Assembly (NCBI RefSeq): GCF_003369575.1
Contig: NZ_PIOC01000001.1
Coordinates: 1 to 64,000 of the forward strand
Source: Oceanobacillus arenosus
GTDB lineage: Bacteria > Bacillota > Bacilli > Bacillales > Amphibacillaceae
DNA length: 64,000 bases
Reading direction: 5' to 3'
Below the pieces are notes generated by a model that saw only the letters and a program-made list of their open reading frames with translations, was not told the origin of the DNA and searched no databases. Numbering within the stretch: the stretch's first letter is position 1; every line of letters starts with the position of its first letter. The translations under genes were made by a program, and so were the position numbers. This document shows positions 8,597 through 21,826 of the stretch, one piece after another.

Positions 8597-9421
8597 TTAT
8601 TTAATAGAACCCATCATACCTGCAACAAAATATTTTTGTAAGAAGAAGAAGATTAATGCTGTAGGCAATGTAGCAATTACTATTGCAAGCATAATCACAC
8701 CATAGTCTGGTGAATAACTTGATCCCAAGCTTGATATTAATAATGGAATCGTTTGATTTTTAGGCGTTTGTAAAACAACTAGTGGCCATAGATAGTTATT
8801 CCAGCTGCTCATAAAGGTTATGATTGCTGCTGCGGCATAGGTTGTCTTCATCGTTGGGATGTAAATGCGAAAGAAAAGTCCCAGTTCAGATACACCATCA
8901 ATTCTCCCTGCCTCCAATAATTCTTTTGGAAACATTTTAGTGTTTTGCCTAAAAAAGAAAATTAGGAAGGCAGTTGTGATGGTTGGTATAACCACAGAAG
9001 CTAACGTATCAATTCCTATGATAGGAGCTATTTCGGAAATAGTCCCAAACATTCGAAATAAAGGAACCATTAGAGCAGCAAAAGGAATCATCATCGAAAG
9101 AAGCAATATATTAAATACGATGTCTTTTGCTCTGCTTCGATATATCTCAAATCCATATCCAGCTAAGGAGGCAACTAATAGCGCAAGAACGGTAGTCGTT
9201 ATCGCGATGATTGCAGAATTCAATAGTGCTTGACCGATGTCAACAGTTGACAAGAGATTTTGAATATTAGTTAAAAGATTTGTTCCTGGGATTAGTTTCC
9301 CGCCACTAACATCCACTGATTTATTCGTAGAACTCACAATCATAAAGAAAAATGGAAAAACAGATATAATTGATGCACCGATTAAAATGATATATATGGA
9401 AATCTGCTTGAAATTATTCAT
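8597..9421 (-). CDS. Sugar ABC transporter permease, MalG type
   Basis: Inner-membrane subunit of a CUT1 sugar importer, 274 aa, about six membrane segments. The EAA loop LLEAGRIDGVSELGLFFRI lies near residue 180, and the end MGSIKG-like (MMGSIK) is usual for MalG proteins. Its ATG overlaps the end of the partner permease gene (ATGA type overlap), so the two are translationally coupled. Operon order lacZ, binding protein, MalF-like, MalG-like, melA points to lactose, melibiose or galacto-oligosaccharides. No ATPase gene accompanies it. Confidence 0.88.
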   Translation of the reverse strand: MNNFKQISIYIILIGASIISVFPFFFMIVSSTNKSVDVSGGKLIPGTNLLTNIQNLLSTVDIGQALLNSAIIAITTTVLALLVASLAGYGFEIYRSRAKDIVFNILLLSMMIPFAALMVPLFRMFGTISEIAPIIGIDTLASVVIPTITTAFLIFFFRQNTKMFPKELLEAGRIDGVSELGLFFRIYIPTMKTTYAAAAIITFMSSWNNYLWPLVVLQTPKNQTIPLLISSLGSSYSPDYGVIMLAIVIATLPTALIFFFLQKYFVAGMMGSIK

Positions 9422-10338
9422 TTTTTATCACCTGCTAACTTAAACTGGATGATTGAGAAGAAAACTATCATTACAACAATTGCGAACGAAACTGCTGAAG
9501 CATATCCAAAATCTGGTGTATATTCAAATGATAGATTATAAATATACTGAGAAATAGTTAACGTTGCATTTCCTGGTCCACCGCCAGTAATATTCATCGG
9601 CTCATCAAATAATTGAAGGGTACCGATTGTAGATGTGATGGAAGTAAATAAAATTATTGGCTTAAGCATTGGAATTGTAATTTTGAAAAACTGTTGAAAA
9701 GCAGATGCACCATCCATCCTAGCCGCTTCATAAATAGACTCATCCACATTTTGAAGTGCTGAAAGGTAGAAAATCATATTGTAGCCTACCCAGCGCCAGG
9801 TTATAGCTAGAATAATAACGATTTTTGCCCAAAACGGATCTGACATCCATAAGATTGGTTCTGATATAAGTGAAAGGTTCGTTAAAATGGTGTTAATAAT
9901 ACCGTTATTACTGAATAAGTATTTAAAGATAACGGAGTATGCAACAAGTGATGTTACAGCTGGCAGAAAGATTGCAGTTCTGAATAATCCTCTAAACTTC
10001 AACTTTTTATTATTTAACATTACCGAAAACATTAAAGCTATTATAATCATCACTGGTACCTGTATCAGGAAATAAATGACTGTGTTAAATAAAGCTGCTA
10101 GAAACGTAGGATCTGAAAATAATCGAGTATAATTCTCAATTCCTACAAATTCCAGATTCACTCCTGCGCCTGACTGAAAAGATAATAATAAAGCTTGAAG
10201 CATTGGATAAAAGTAAAATAAACAAATCAAAATCACAGATAATAATACAAATACCCAACCAATTAAGCCCTTTTTCGGTCTAAATTTATATTTTTCATTT
10301 TTTGATTTTATGCTTTTATTTAGATTAGTAGTTTCCAC
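9418..10338 (-). CDS. Sugar ABC transporter permease, MalF type
   Basis: Partner membrane subunit of the galactoside importer, 306 aa, with a basic cytoplasmic N-terminus (KSIKSKNEKYKFRPKK) before the first membrane segment near residue 30. The EAA loop YEAARMDGASAFQQFFKI is near residue 205, followed by the family motif NITGGGPGN. It pairs with the next gene, which it overlaps by four bases. A structured 178-base gap separates it from the binding-protein gene. Confidence 0.88.
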   Translation of the reverse strand: METTNLNKSIKSKNEKYKFRPKKGLIGWVFVLLSVILICLFYFYPMLQALLLSFQSGAGVNLEFVGIENYTRLFSDPTFLAALFNTVIYFLIQVPVMIIIALMFSVMLNNKKLKFRGLFRTAIFLPAVTSLVAYSVIFKYLFSNNGIINTILTNLSLISEPILWMSDPFWAKIVIILAITWRWVGYNMIFYLSALQNVDESIYEAARMDGASAFQQFFKITIPMLKPIILFTSITSTIGTLQLFDEPMNITGGGPGNATLTISQYIYNLSFEYTPDFGYASAVSFAIVVMIVFFSIIQFKLAGDKK

Positions 10339-10397
10339 AAAGCTCTCTCCTTACTTTTTAGAAAAAACTATGGTCTAGCCAAGCTTTTAGTTAACGA

Positions 10398-10481
10398 CTT
10401 TATTTGCACTTATCTGCAAATAAAGAAACTCTGAAAATCCAGCTTGCAAACTATTAAATGATAATAATAAGGTTTTCAGAG
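10398..10481 (-). promoter_or_regulatory. Two tandem hairpins between binding-protein and permease genes
   Basis: CTTTATTTGCA (10398-10408) pairs perfectly with TGCAAATAAAG (10415-10425). CTCTGAAAA (10429-10437) pairs with TTTTCAGAG (10473-10481). On the transcribed strand the second pair comes first. Such structures after a binding-protein gene usually stabilise its message or partly terminate transcription ahead of the permeases. Confidence 0.6.
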
Positions 10482-10516
10482 CCCCTACTTTCAATTATAA
10501 GCTAGCAATAGTAAGG

Positions 10517-11815
10517 TTATTTAATTTGTGTTTCAGCCTGTTTTTGTGCACTTTCTAATACTTTATCTAAATCTCCACCATTTAAATAATCCTGCATTGC
10601 TACAATTAATATGTCATCAATTGCATATGTGTGAAGACCATAATTTACTTCTGGAATTTCTTCTGACCATTTTGTAAAGTCGTTATAGATTTCCTGACCA
10701 CCAAAATAGTCATCACTAATTTCATATGCTCCCTCTTCCATAGCAGGGATATAAGTACCTACTGCACCCATTTCCGTAACAAGATCTTGATAAAATGCTG
10801 CATTTGAACCAAATGTACTTGTGAGGAAATCAACTGCTTCTTCTTTTCCATCGATGTTTAGTACATACCAAGAAGATCCACCCAAGTTTGATGCATGTGT
10901 CGCCCCTTCTACTTCTGGCAGACTAGGGATAGGAACCACTGCCCAATTACCCGATTGTGATTCTTCCGCTTTAATAGACGGTGTAAACCAGTTTCCTGTT
11001 GGTATTGAGGCTACACTTCCACTATTAATCGCTTCCAATAATTGGTTCCAATCAGAATGTACTGCCATTAAATCTGCATCTACTAACTCCTTGTATACTT
11101 TAAACGCTGCCTTTAAAGGCTCATTATCTGTAATATTTATAGTCACTCCATCTTCCTCTGTATACCATGATCCACCAGATTGAATTAATACTCGAATTAT
11201 CCCAAAATCATTATGGTCATTTGTTAGCAATTTCTTACCTGTTACTTCTTTAACCTTTTTACCAATTTCAATATATTCATTCCAATCAATATCCTGTAAG
11301 TCCTCTGTCGTGTATCCTGCCTCTTCTAAATAATCCGTTCTCACATATAATCCTGTTGCACCTGTATCAAAAGGTACACCATAATTCTTATCATCGATAC
11401 TAGTAGCAGCGATTTTATATGGTGTAAAATCACTTACTTCAATTGAACCTGTTATCTCGTGAAATGAATCTGGATATGCCTCAAGAAAACTTTTCACTCT
11501 ATAGTCTTCTATCAGTACGATGTTTGGCAATCCCTTTGTAGTACCTGAGCTTAAACTAGTATTCAGTTTTTGAACGATATCATCTTGCGCATTCTCAATT
11601 ACATTTAGTTGGAAATCAGGGTTTTCCGCTTTATAGGCTTCTTCAGCTATCTCCAATGCTTTAATGTTAAATTTAGGATCCCAAGCCCAAACTGTGATTC
11701 CATCTGCTTCATTTCCATTTGAGGTGCCATTTGCCTCATCCGAATCTCCCGAAGAACAAGCTGCTATGAATAAGATAGTTATCAAGCTTGCTAGTAACAA
11801 AAGTCTTTTCTTCAT
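10517..11815 (-). CDS. Sugar ABC transporter solute-binding lipoprotein
   Basis: Extracellular sugar-binding protein (SBP_bac_1 type) of 432 aa. The signal peptide ends in lipobox FIAACSSG near residue 20; mature protein starts ITVWAWDP. Late in the protein GSSWYVLN and the terminal helix region are typical of MalE-like proteins. It serves the two permeases downstream in the operon with lacZ and melA. Ligand inferred from context as lactose, melibiose or related galactosides. Confidence 0.87.
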   Translation of the reverse strand: MKKRLLLLASLITILFIAACSSGDSDEANGTSNGNEADGITVWAWDPKFNIKALEIAEEAYKAENPDFQLNVIENAQDDIVQKLNTSLSSGTTKGLPNIVLIEDYRVKSFLEAYPDSFHEITGSIEVSDFTPYKIAATSIDDKNYGVPFDTGATGLYVRTDYLEEAGYTTEDLQDIDWNEYIEIGKKVKEVTGKKLLTNDHNDFGIIRVLIQSGGSWYTEEDGVTINITDNEPLKAAFKVYKELVDADLMAVHSDWNQLLEAINSGSVASIPTGNWFTPSIKAEESQSGNWAVVPIPSLPEVEGATHASNLGGSSWYVLNIDGKEEAVDFLTSTFGSNAAFYQDLVTEMGAVGTYIPAMEEGAYEISDDYFGGQEIYNDFTKWSEEIPEVNYGLHTYAIDDILIVAMQDYLNGGDLDKVLESAQKQAETQIK

Positions 11816-11928
11816 CTTTCCATTCCCCCTAAGTGTTGGTAATCCTTAATAATTCCGTAAAATTAATACGCTTTTCATAAACATATTAAACAATCTTTAT
11901 ACTATTATATACACAGTTACTGAGGTTC

Positions 11929-11954
11929 CACCTGTTGCTAAAAAACAACAGATG
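11929..11954 (-). promoter_or_regulatory. Hairpin after lacZ
   Basis: CACCTGTTG (11929-11937) pairs with CAACAGATG (11946-11954), one wobble. It lies between lacZ and the binding-protein gene. There is no T tail on the minus strand, so it may modulate read-through rather than end transcription. Confidence 0.4.
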
Positions 11955-11974
11955 GATTATTAATTTAATTCATT

Positions 11975-15189
<3,215 letters not shown>

Positions 15190-15260
15190 TTATCTTGATC
15201 CTTAGTTTATTAAAATTAATCCCCCCATTGCGTATTGAGTAGAATAATAGTACACTGAAC

Positions 15261-15281
15261 TTAATAAATTAACTTAATTAA
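15261..15281. promoter_or_regulatory. Candidate ROK-regulator operator between lacZ and galK
   Basis: TTAATAAA-TTAAC-TTAATTAA, an imperfect 8-5-8 inverted repeat. Read on the minus strand its spacer is GTTAA, identical to the spacer of the site before the ROK regulator gene. A half-site TTAGTTTA, identical to the left half of the tkt site, lies 58 bases to the left at 15203-15210. Placement suits control of both galK and lacZ. Confidence 0.5.
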
Positions 15282-15344
15282 CAATATTGTAACAGGTATC
15301 TTTCTATTTAGCAATATAGAAAACATATTAAGGAGGAATGTCTT

Positions 15345-16529
15345 TTGAACATGTCGGATTTAACCAAACAATTTCAACAAACTTTCACCACCACCCAAAC
15401 ACCAAGATCCTTCTTCGCCCCTGGTAGAATCAACCTAATCGGCGAACATACGGATTACAATGGTGGAAACGTGCTTCCAGCTTCGATTTCATTTGGAACA
15501 TATGCACTCGGTGTGAAGCGTCGGGATCAGAAGCTACGTTTTTACTCGGTGAATTTTCCTGATATTGGGGTGATTGAATGTGACCTAGCCGATTTATCTT
15601 ATGAGGCCGGACATGACTGGGCAAATTATCCGAAGGGCATGCTGCTTTATCTACAGGAAGCTGGCTACAAAATTGATCATGGCGTCGATGTTTTATTTTA
15701 CGGAAATATCCCAAATGGTGCGGGGCTTTCTTCCTCTGCATCAATTGAAATAGCAACAGGTGTTTTATTAGAAGGACTTTTCGAACTAAACATTAACCGG
15801 ATTGATATAATTCGTATCGGACAAAAAGTAGAAAATAATTACATCGGCGTCAACAGTGGGATTATGGATCAGTTCGCGATTGGCATAGGAAAGCAGGATC
15901 ATGCGATTCTTTTAAATTGTCAAACATTGAACTATCAATATGCGCCGCTCATTTTAGAGGATCATGTCATCATCATTATGAACACGAATAAACAGCGGAC
16001 ACTCGCAGGTTCAAAATATAATGAACGCCGGGCACAGTGTGAAGCGGCGCTCTCTGATTTACAGACTGTACTGCCTATTCAAGCACTTGGGGATGTAACA
16101 ATCGATGCGTTTGAGGATAACCAATTTGTTATCAAAAATGAAATAAACCGTAAGCGGGCAAGACATATTGTTTACGAGAACGCTAGAACAGTAGAAGCAC
16201 TTGAAAAATTAAAGCAAAATGACCTGATTGCTTTTGGAAAACTAATGAACGCCTCTCATATCTCATTAAGAGATGATTACGAGGTCTCAGGAATTGAGCT
16301 CGATACAATCGTCGAAGCTGCTTGGAATCAGCCCGGGGTACTTGGCGCACGTATGACTGGCGCAGGATTTGGAGGCTGTGCAATTGCGATTGTAGCACGC
16401 GAGGAAGTGGAGAAATTTAAAAATAATGTAAGCGCAGTCTACACTAAGAAAATTGGCTATGCACCAACTTTCTATATGGCAGAAATTGGGGATGGCGCAA
16501 AAGAAATTTCAGAGGGAGTGTTGAAATGA
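15345..16529 (+). CDS. galK: Galactokinase
   Basis: Phosphorylates galactose to galactose-1-phosphate with ATP, first step of the Leloir pathway. GHMP-kinase features: substrate motif [15 protein letters not shown] (residues 27-41), ATP motif [11 protein letters not shown] near residue 130, and [13 protein letters not shown] near the C-terminus. Length 394 aa is normal. Start is TTG at 15345, eight bases after AGGAGG; the ATG at 15351 is 14 bases away and less suitable. First gene of galKETM; its stop overlaps the galE start. Confidence 0.94.
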   Translation: MNMSDLTKQFQQTFTTTQTPRSFFAPGRINLIGEHTDYNGGNVLPASISFGTYALGVKRRDQKLRFYSVNFPDIGVIECDLADLSYEAGHDWANYPKGMLLYLQEAGYKIDHGVDVLFYGNIPNGAGLSSSASIEIATGVLLEGLFELNINRIDIIRIGQKVENNYIGVNSGIMDQFAIGIGKQDHAILLNCQTLNYQYAPLILEDHVIIIMNTNKQRTLAGSKYNERRAQCEAALSDLQTVLPIQALGDVTIDAFEDNQFVIKNEINRKRARHIVYENARTVEALEKLKQNDLIAFGKLMNASHISLRDDYEVSGIELDTIVEAAWNQPGVLGARMTGAGFGGCAIAIVAREEVEKFKNNVSAVYTKKIGYAPTFYMAEIGDGAKEISEGVLK

Positions 16530-17527
16530 GTGTATTAGTTTTAGGTGGTGCTGGTTACATTGGGTCACATGCTGTTTATCAGTTGATTGATCAAGGCGAA
16601 GAAGTCGTTGTTATTGATAACCTGCAAACAGGGCATCAGGAAGCCGTTCATCCAAACGCACAGTTTTATCAAGGCGACATTCGGGATGCTGCTTTCCTTC
16701 ATAATGTTTTTGCCCAGGAAAGCATTGATGCTGTCATTCATTTTGCAGCAAACTCACTTGTTGGGGAGTCGATGGAAAAGCCGCTCGAATACTTTGATAA
16801 TAATGTCTATGGTACACAAGTTCTCCTAAAAGCGATGGTCGAGCATAAGATCAAGCATGTCGTCTTTTCTTCAACTGCTGCAACGTACGGAGAGCCTGAA
16901 TCGGTACCAATTACAGAGATGATGCGAACGGAGCCAACAAGCACATATGGGGAAACAAAGCTTACGATGGAGAAGCTGATGAAGTGGACTGCACAGGCAC
17001 ATGGGATATCTTTTGTTTCGCTACGTTATTTTAATGTTGCTGGGGCAAGGGAAACGGCGGAGATTGGTGAAGATCATCAACCAGAAACCCATCTCATTCC
17101 GATCATTTTGCAAGCTGCCCTTGGACAAAGAAACCAAGTTACTATTTTCGGTGATGATTACGACACACCAGATGGCACCTGTATTCGTGATTACGTTCAT
17201 ATTGAAGATTTAATCGAGGCACATCTTTTGGCATTAAATTATTTACGTACTGGCGGGGACAGCAATATTTTTAACCTTGGGAGCAATCAAGGCTTTTCAG
17301 TGAAAGAAATGATTGAAACAGCAAGAACTGTAACGGGTAAGGAAATTCCTGCTGTAATTGGGGAACGTCGTGCAGGTGATCCGAGTATTTTAATCGCTAG
17401 CTCGGATAAAGCGATGCAAGTATTAGGTTGGAATCCAAGGCGCACATTAATTGAACAAATTATGGCCGATGCGTGGAACTGGCATAGCAAGCATTCGTCT
17501 GGCTATCGTAAGGTCGTGGAAAAATGA
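16526..17527 (+). CDS. galE: UDP-glucose 4-epimerase
   Basis: Interconverts UDP-galactose and UDP-glucose with bound NAD+. Short-chain dehydrogenase fold: GGAGYIGSH at residues 7-15, catalytic Thr/Ser in FSSTAATYG and Tyr/Lys in [11 protein letters not shown] near residue 147. C-terminal UDP-sugar site includes [17 protein letters not shown]. 333 aa, full length. Overlaps galK by four bases and galT by four bases, giving coupled translation of the Leloir enzymes. Confidence 0.95.
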   Translation: MSVLVLGGAGYIGSHAVYQLIDQGEEVVVIDNLQTGHQEAVHPNAQFYQGDIRDAAFLHNVFAQESIDAVIHFAANSLVGESMEKPLEYFDNNVYGTQVLLKAMVEHKIKHVVFSSTAATYGEPESVPITEMMRTEPTSTYGETKLTMEKLMKWTAQAHGISFVSLRYFNVAGARETAEIGEDHQPETHLIPIILQAALGQRNQVTIFGDDYDTPDGTCIRDYVHIEDLIEAHLLALNYLRTGGDSNIFNLGSNQGFSVKEMIETARTVTGKEIPAVIGERRAGDPSILIASSDKAMQVLGWNPRRTLIEQIMADAWNWHSKHSSGYRKVVEK

Positions 17528-19008
17528 TTGATGCTCATATTGCAGGACTTATCGAAAAGGCTGTTGAAGCTGGACTAATCGAGCAAGCAGATGTGAATTA
17601 TGCTCGGAATCAAGTGATGAATTTATTGCAGCTCGAGGATTTTCCAGAAGAAGTAGCACAACCGACAGATGATTCCATTCCAAATCTATTAGAAGATTTG
17701 ATTGCATATGCAGTCGAGCAGAAGATAATTGAGGACGTTTTCGATGACAAGGAAATCCTAGCTGCAAATATTATGAATTGCTTTGTTGCTCGCCCCTCTG
17801 TTATTAATGCGATTTTCAAGCAGAAGTATGAGCAGTATCCAGTTGCTGCGACAGATTATTTTTATAAACTAAGTAAAAACAGCAATTACATTAAGATGAA
17901 TCAAATTGAGAAAAATATTGAATTCAAGGCTGAGACAGACTATGGACAGATGGATATTACGATTAACCTATCGAAGCCAGAGAAGGATCCGGAGCAGCTG
18001 AAACGTGAACGGGAGAGCAAACATACGACAGTCAACTATCCGAAATGCCTATTATGCGTTGAGAATGAAGGATACACGGGTAGGACTGGGCATCCGGCAA
18101 GAGCGAATCATCGGGTGATTCAAGTTCCGCTTCAAAATGAAAATTGGTATTTCCAGTATTCGCCATATGTTTATTATAATGAGCATAGTATCCTGCTTGC
18201 GGAAGAACATCGCGATATGAAGATTGATCGCCATGCATTCAAACGATTGCTTACGTTTACGGAGAAATTCCCGCATTATTTTATCGGTTCAAATGCCGAT
18301 TTGCCAATTGTCGGCGGATCAATTTTGAGCCATGATCATTATCAGGCAGGCCGCTATGAATTTGCGATGACACGAGCGGAGGATGCATTTTCATTTGTAC
18401 TCCCTAATTTCGCTGGAACCCGTGCTTCCGCGCTAAAATGGCCGTTATCTGTTATTCGATTGAGAAGTGAACAGATTGAAGACCTCGTTCAAGCTGGGGA
18501 TGATATTTTACAGAAGTGGAGAAATTACTCAGATACTAAAGCTAATGTGATTGCATATACCGATGAGACCCCACATAACACGATTACACCGATTGCGAGA
18601 AATCGTAACGGGATTTATGAGCTTGATCTCGTGTTGAGAAATAACCGGACATCAGCTGAACATCCACTCGGAATCTTCCATCCCCATGCAGATGTTCATC
18701 ATATTAAGAAGGAAAATATCGGCCTAATTGAAGTAATGGGCCTCGCCGTTTTACCGCCGAGATTGAAGGATGAACTGGCAGAGATAAAGCAGTATTTACT
18801 TGGGGAATCGGATTATGTAGCGGAATATCATAAGAACTGGGCTTTAGCGTTGCGAAAAGAATATGGTGTGCAAAGTGATGCTGAGCATGTCGATGAAATT
18901 TTACGAAATGAGCTTGGTAAGAAGTTTGTGCGTGTTCTGGAAGATGCAGGCGTATTCAAGGATAATAAGGCGTTTGAACGTTTTATTGACTTATTAATTC
19001 ATGGATGA
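17524..19008 (+). CDS. galT: Galactose-1-phosphate uridylyltransferase, class II
   Basis: Exchanges UMP between UDP-glucose and galactose-1-phosphate. It is the larger Firmicutes class II form (494 aa), unrelated in layout to the short E. coli type. Motifs include [17 protein letters not shown] and [17 protein letters not shown] near residue 270, which carries active-site histidines, with [16 protein letters not shown] later. Overlaps galE by four bases; galM begins just after its stop. Confidence 0.93.
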   Translation: MIDAHIAGLIEKAVEAGLIEQADVNYARNQVMNLLQLEDFPEEVAQPTDDSIPNLLEDLIAYAVEQKIIEDVFDDKEILAANIMNCFVARPSVINAIFKQKYEQYPVAATDYFYKLSKNSNYIKMNQIEKNIEFKAETDYGQMDITINLSKPEKDPEQLKRERESKHTTVNYPKCLLCVENEGYTGRTGHPARANHRVIQVPLQNENWYFQYSPYVYYNEHSILLAEEHRDMKIDRHAFKRLLTFTEKFPHYFIGSNADLPIVGGSILSHDHYQAGRYEFAMTRAEDAFSFVLPNFAGTRASALKWPLSVIRLRSEQIEDLVQAGDDILQKWRNYSDTKANVIAYTDETPHNTITPIARNRNGIYELDLVLRNNRTSAEHPLGIFHPHADVHHIKKENIGLIEVMGLAVLPPRLKDELAEIKQYLLGESDYVAEYHKNWALALRKEYGVQSDAEHVDEILRNELGKKFVRVLEDAGVFKDNKAFERFIDLLIHG

Positions 19009-19021
19009 GGAGAACTGGGCG

Positions 19022-20056
19022 ATGATAGAGACAAGAGATATTGCAGGAAAATGGCAGGAATTTACGTTAAAAAATCGGCATGGTATGGAGGTTAGCGTGC
19101 TCGATTACGGTGGGATTATCACGAAGGTACTCGCCCCCGACCGAGATGGCTTGCTGGAGAATGTTGTCATTAGCTATCAGGATTATGAAGACTACACAGA
19201 AAATCCGAACTATTTTGGTGCGCTTATTGGCCGGGTAGCTGGAAGAATTCAAGGTGCTTCATTTGGTGTAGATGGGAAAACCTATGCACTGGAGGCTAAT
19301 GACGGAGAAAATCAACTGCACGGTGGTTCGGGTGGATTTCATCAAATCATCTGGGATGTGGAGCCGTTCGAAACAGACGGCGCTGTCGGTTTAAAGCTTC
19401 GCCATCAAAGTGCTGATGGCGACAGTGGATATCCGGGAAATGTTGCGATTGAAGTAACCTACACTTTGACCGATACGAATCAGCTCATTCTTGATTATGC
19501 GGCAAAGAGCGATAAGACGACACCGCTAACCTTAACAAATCACTCCTATTTTAATTTGAGTGGGGATTTGAAAAATACCATCCATCAACATGAGGTAAGA
19601 ATGAATAGTAATTATTTTGTAGAACTTAATTCGGAGTTGATCCCAACTGGTAGGTTATTAAATGCTGGAGGAACCGTATTTGATTTTCGTGAGGGACGAT
19701 TCCTAAAGGATGGGTTTACGGATGATTTCATCCAAAATCGACTTGCAGGCAATGGCTATGATCATTATTTTGTTTTTGATTCGGAACAAGAAAATACCAT
19801 CGTTGTTCGTGATAGAGACTCTGGAAGAAGAATGGATATTGCCACTGATCAGCCAGGCGTTGTCATGTACACATCCAACGGCTTAGTTACTGACCAGAAA
19901 CTTCGGAACGGGATGTCACGAAATTATTTAGGTGTTTGCTTTGAAACGCAAGGATCCCCAGCATCGTTACATCATGAAGGTTTTCCAAATATTGTTTTGA
20001 AAGCGGGAGAATTATATAAGAAACAGACAACCTTTTCCTTCTCTGTTGAAAAATAA
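19022..20056 (+). CDS. galM: Aldose 1-epimerase (mutarotase)
   Basis: Converts beta-D-galactose released by LacZ to the alpha anomer used by GalK. The 344-residue protein has NGENQLHGG-type motif DGENQLHGGSGGFH near residue 95, LTNHSYFNL near residue 175 and GYDHYFVF near residue 240, holding the family's catalytic His and Glu regions. The ATG at 19022 is chosen: AGGAG lies nine bases before it, and the in-frame ATG at 19001 overlaps the galT stop. Last gene of the operon, followed by a terminator. Confidence 0.9.
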   Translation: MIETRDIAGKWQEFTLKNRHGMEVSVLDYGGIITKVLAPDRDGLLENVVISYQDYEDYTENPNYFGALIGRVAGRIQGASFGVDGKTYALEANDGENQLHGGSGGFHQIIWDVEPFETDGAVGLKLRHQSADGDSGYPGNVAIEVTYTLTDTNQLILDYAAKSDKTTPLTLTNHSYFNLSGDLKNTIHQHEVRMNSNYFVELNSELIPTGRLLNAGGTVFDFREGRFLKDGFTDDFIQNRLAGNGYDHYFVFDSEQENTIVVRDRDSGRRMDIATDQPGVVMYTSNGLVTDQKLRNGMSRNYLGVCFETQGSPASLHHEGFPNIVLKAGELYKKQTTFSFSVEK

Positions 20057-20066
20057 AGTGAAACTT

Positions 20067-20102
20067 CAATCAGTGGGGGTTTTCTTCATCCTCCACTGAT
20101 TG
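20067..20102 (+). terminator. Hairpin after galM
   Basis: CAATCAGTGG (20067-20076) pairs with CCACTGATTG (20093-20102), with extra G-C pairs toward the loop. It is eleven bases after the galM stop. The T tail is poor. Confidence 0.65.
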
Positions 20103-20126
20103 TTAGTTGAACAGAATCGGACATTT

Positions 20127-20196
20127 ACGGGCAGTTTGATCCCCTCTAAACTTCCTTGATAACTCGAATCTTTGAGGTGGGGATCTTACTGCCCGT
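20127..20196. repeat. Long inverted repeat between galM and ROK gene
   Basis: The 18-base arms ACGGGCAGT-TT-GATCCCC (20127-20144) and GGGGATC-TT-ACTGCCCGT (20179-20196) pair except for two central bases, around a 34-base loop. It lacks T runs, so it is not a simple terminator. It looks like a small intergenic repeat element. Confidence 0.6.
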
Positions 20197-20216
20197 TACA
20201 TGCGGGATAAATTTTA

Positions 20217-20245
20217 AAAAGCTGAATCCGCTAGATTCAGCTTTT
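20217..20245. terminator. Bidirectional terminator between galM and ROK gene
   Basis: AAAAGCTGAATC (20217-20228) pairs perfectly with GATTCAGCTTTT (20234-20245) around a five-base loop. The better T run is on the minus strand, so it chiefly ends the ROK gene transcript. Confidence 0.8.
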
Positions 20246-20250
20246 CCCCT

Positions 20251-21423
20251 TTACGCTTCTTCAAACAACTCTACTAAGAACAATGATACTGCCCCTAATA
20301 ATGTTGCATCATCACCAAGACTTGTCATTACAACGACTGTCCCCTTTGCTTCAGGTGTAAGCACACGTTGCTCGATTGTTTTTTCAATCGCTGGCAAAAT
20401 AAATTTTTCACTCTTCATTACCCCACCACCAAGAACGATTTTACTTGGGTTAATCAGATGGATTAAGTTCGTGAGGCCAATCCCGATAATTTCTCCTGTT
20501 TCTTGAAGAATGTTAATTGCATTAAGCTCGCCATTTTGGGCAAGATCAAAGACTTTTTTACCTGTTAATTTACCAGAGCTACTATCCTCCGCCAACTGTT
20601 TACTCGCTCTTCTTGCAATCGCTTCTCCACTCGTGAAGGTTTGCAAGCAGCCACGATTGCCACATTCACATTTTTCACCATGGATATCAATCGTCATATG
20701 ACCAATTTCACCGGCAATATCCTGTGCCCCATGATAGAGCTTCCCATCAATCACAAATCCCGCACCAACACCTCTGCCAATATTTATAGCAACCATGCTG
20801 TCTAATTCACCATGCCCACCAAACCATGATTCGCCAAGTGCCATTGCCCGTGCGTCATTTTCGACCTTAATCGGTAGGTTGAATTCCTGTTCCAGTGCTG
20901 CTTTAATTGGAATATTTCTCAAGTGTAAATTTGGTGCAATGAGCGATGTCCCTGTCTCCACATCAACGACACCATGCATTGCCACACCAATGCCGATAAT
21001 CTTTTCCCTATCGATAGCAGATGATTGAAGGATTTTATTAATATTTCCGATTAAATTTGCGACGAATTGTTCATTCGTAATGGGCAAAATTAGCTTACTT
21101 GAGGCACGCTCAAATACTATACCCGCAAGGTCAGTGAGCACACATTCCACCGTCTCGGGTCCAGCATCAACACCGATTACATAAAAAGCACTACTATTGA
21201 TATGCAGCATTGTTGGTTTCCGTCCACCATTTGATTCGCCAAGCTTACTTTCCGTTACTAGATTTTCGTCAATTAGCTCTTTTACAATACTGCTGACCGT
21301 CGGCGGTGTAAGGTTTGTCTCCTTCGCAATTTGCGCTCGGGAAATCGGCTCAGAGGTACGAATTTTATTTAATATATTTGATTTATTAACGGATTTCATT
21401 AATTGAAATGAGCCATGTCGCAT
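20251..21423 (-). CDS. ROK-family transcriptional regulator, probable galactose repressor
   Basis: A 390-residue repressor of the XylR/NagC type. A winged helix-turn-helix occupies about residues 15-65 (SRAQIAKETNLTPPTVSSIVKELI). The ROK sugar-binding domain follows, with GVDAGPE (ATP-type phosphate loop) and the zinc motif CECGNRGCLQTF near residue 265. It sits between the gal operon and tkt. Near-matching 8-5-8 inverted repeats before its own gene, galK and tkt suggest it controls all three. It is not xylR: a better xylR lies divergent from xylA at 51649. The sugar effector is inferred to be galactose. Confidence 0.85.
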   Translation of the reverse strand: MRHGSFQLMKSVNKSNILNKIRTSEPISRAQIAKETNLTPPTVSSIVKELIDENLVTESKLGESNGGRKPTMLHINSSAFYVIGVDAGPETVECVLTDLAGIVFERASSKLILPITNEQFVANLIGNINKILQSSAIDREKIIGIGVAMHGVVDVETGTSLIAPNLHLRNIPIKAALEQEFNLPIKVENDARAMALGESWFGGHGELDSMVAINIGRGVGAGFVIDGKLYHGAQDIAGEIGHMTIDIHGEKCECGNRGCLQTFTSGEAIARRASKQLAEDSSSGKLTGKKVFDLAQNGELNAINILQETGEIIGIGLTNLIHLINPSKIVLGGGVMKSEKFILPAIEKTIEQRVLTPEAKGTVVVMTSLGDDATLLGAVSLFLVELFEEA

Positions 21424-21467
21424 GATTGTTCTCCTTTTTTAGATGTTATGAGTTTATTGTAACATAG

Positions 21468-21488
21468 TTAGTTAAGTTAATTAACTTT
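21468..21488. promoter_or_regulatory. Candidate ROK operator before the ROK gene
   Basis: TTAGTTAA-GTTAA-TTAACTTT, an 8-5-8 inverted repeat whose centre AAGTTAATTAACTT is a perfect 14-base palindrome. It lies 45 bases before the ROK start, as expected for autoregulation. Confidence 0.6.
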
Positions 21489-21780
21489 AAATGCTTGATT
21501 TAGAGTGCTCTATTGCTGGTGGCGAGCGGAGAAGGTAATTTCTCGAACGCCAAACTGAGGTTTTGATCGGATAAAGCTAGAGGTGGAGCGTTCATTCGTG
21601 TTTTGGATCGTAAAGGGAGAACGTTGGAGCGCTCTTTTTATTTCAGGAGCATAAAATGGGCTGGGGTAGATCGCTCCTCAAATTTACCATACATTCATTT
21701 TCATTAACAATAATAATCCAGTTTCACCCGAATTCTTCCCATTCCTTCCGACTTTCTCGACAAAAGTCTACAAAAAATAA

Positions 21781-21801
21781 TTAGTTTAACAAATAAACTA
21801 A
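21781..21801. promoter_or_regulatory. Candidate ROK operator before transketolase
   Basis: TTAGTTTA-ACAAA-TAAACTAA has perfect eight-base arms and the same 8-5-8 layout as the site before the ROK gene. It lies 25 bases upstream of a TATAAT (21827-21832) and so would cover the tkt -35 region. The arms also resemble XylR half-sites (TTAGTTTG), so xylose control cannot be excluded. Confidence 0.6.
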
Positions 21802-21826
21802 TTAACACTTGTAGCTGTAAACGGTT

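Noticed and set aside
11816-11890. cre at TGAAAAGCGTATTA before the galactoside binding-protein gene
   Set aside because: The CG is one base out of register with the cre consensus and the end does not match.
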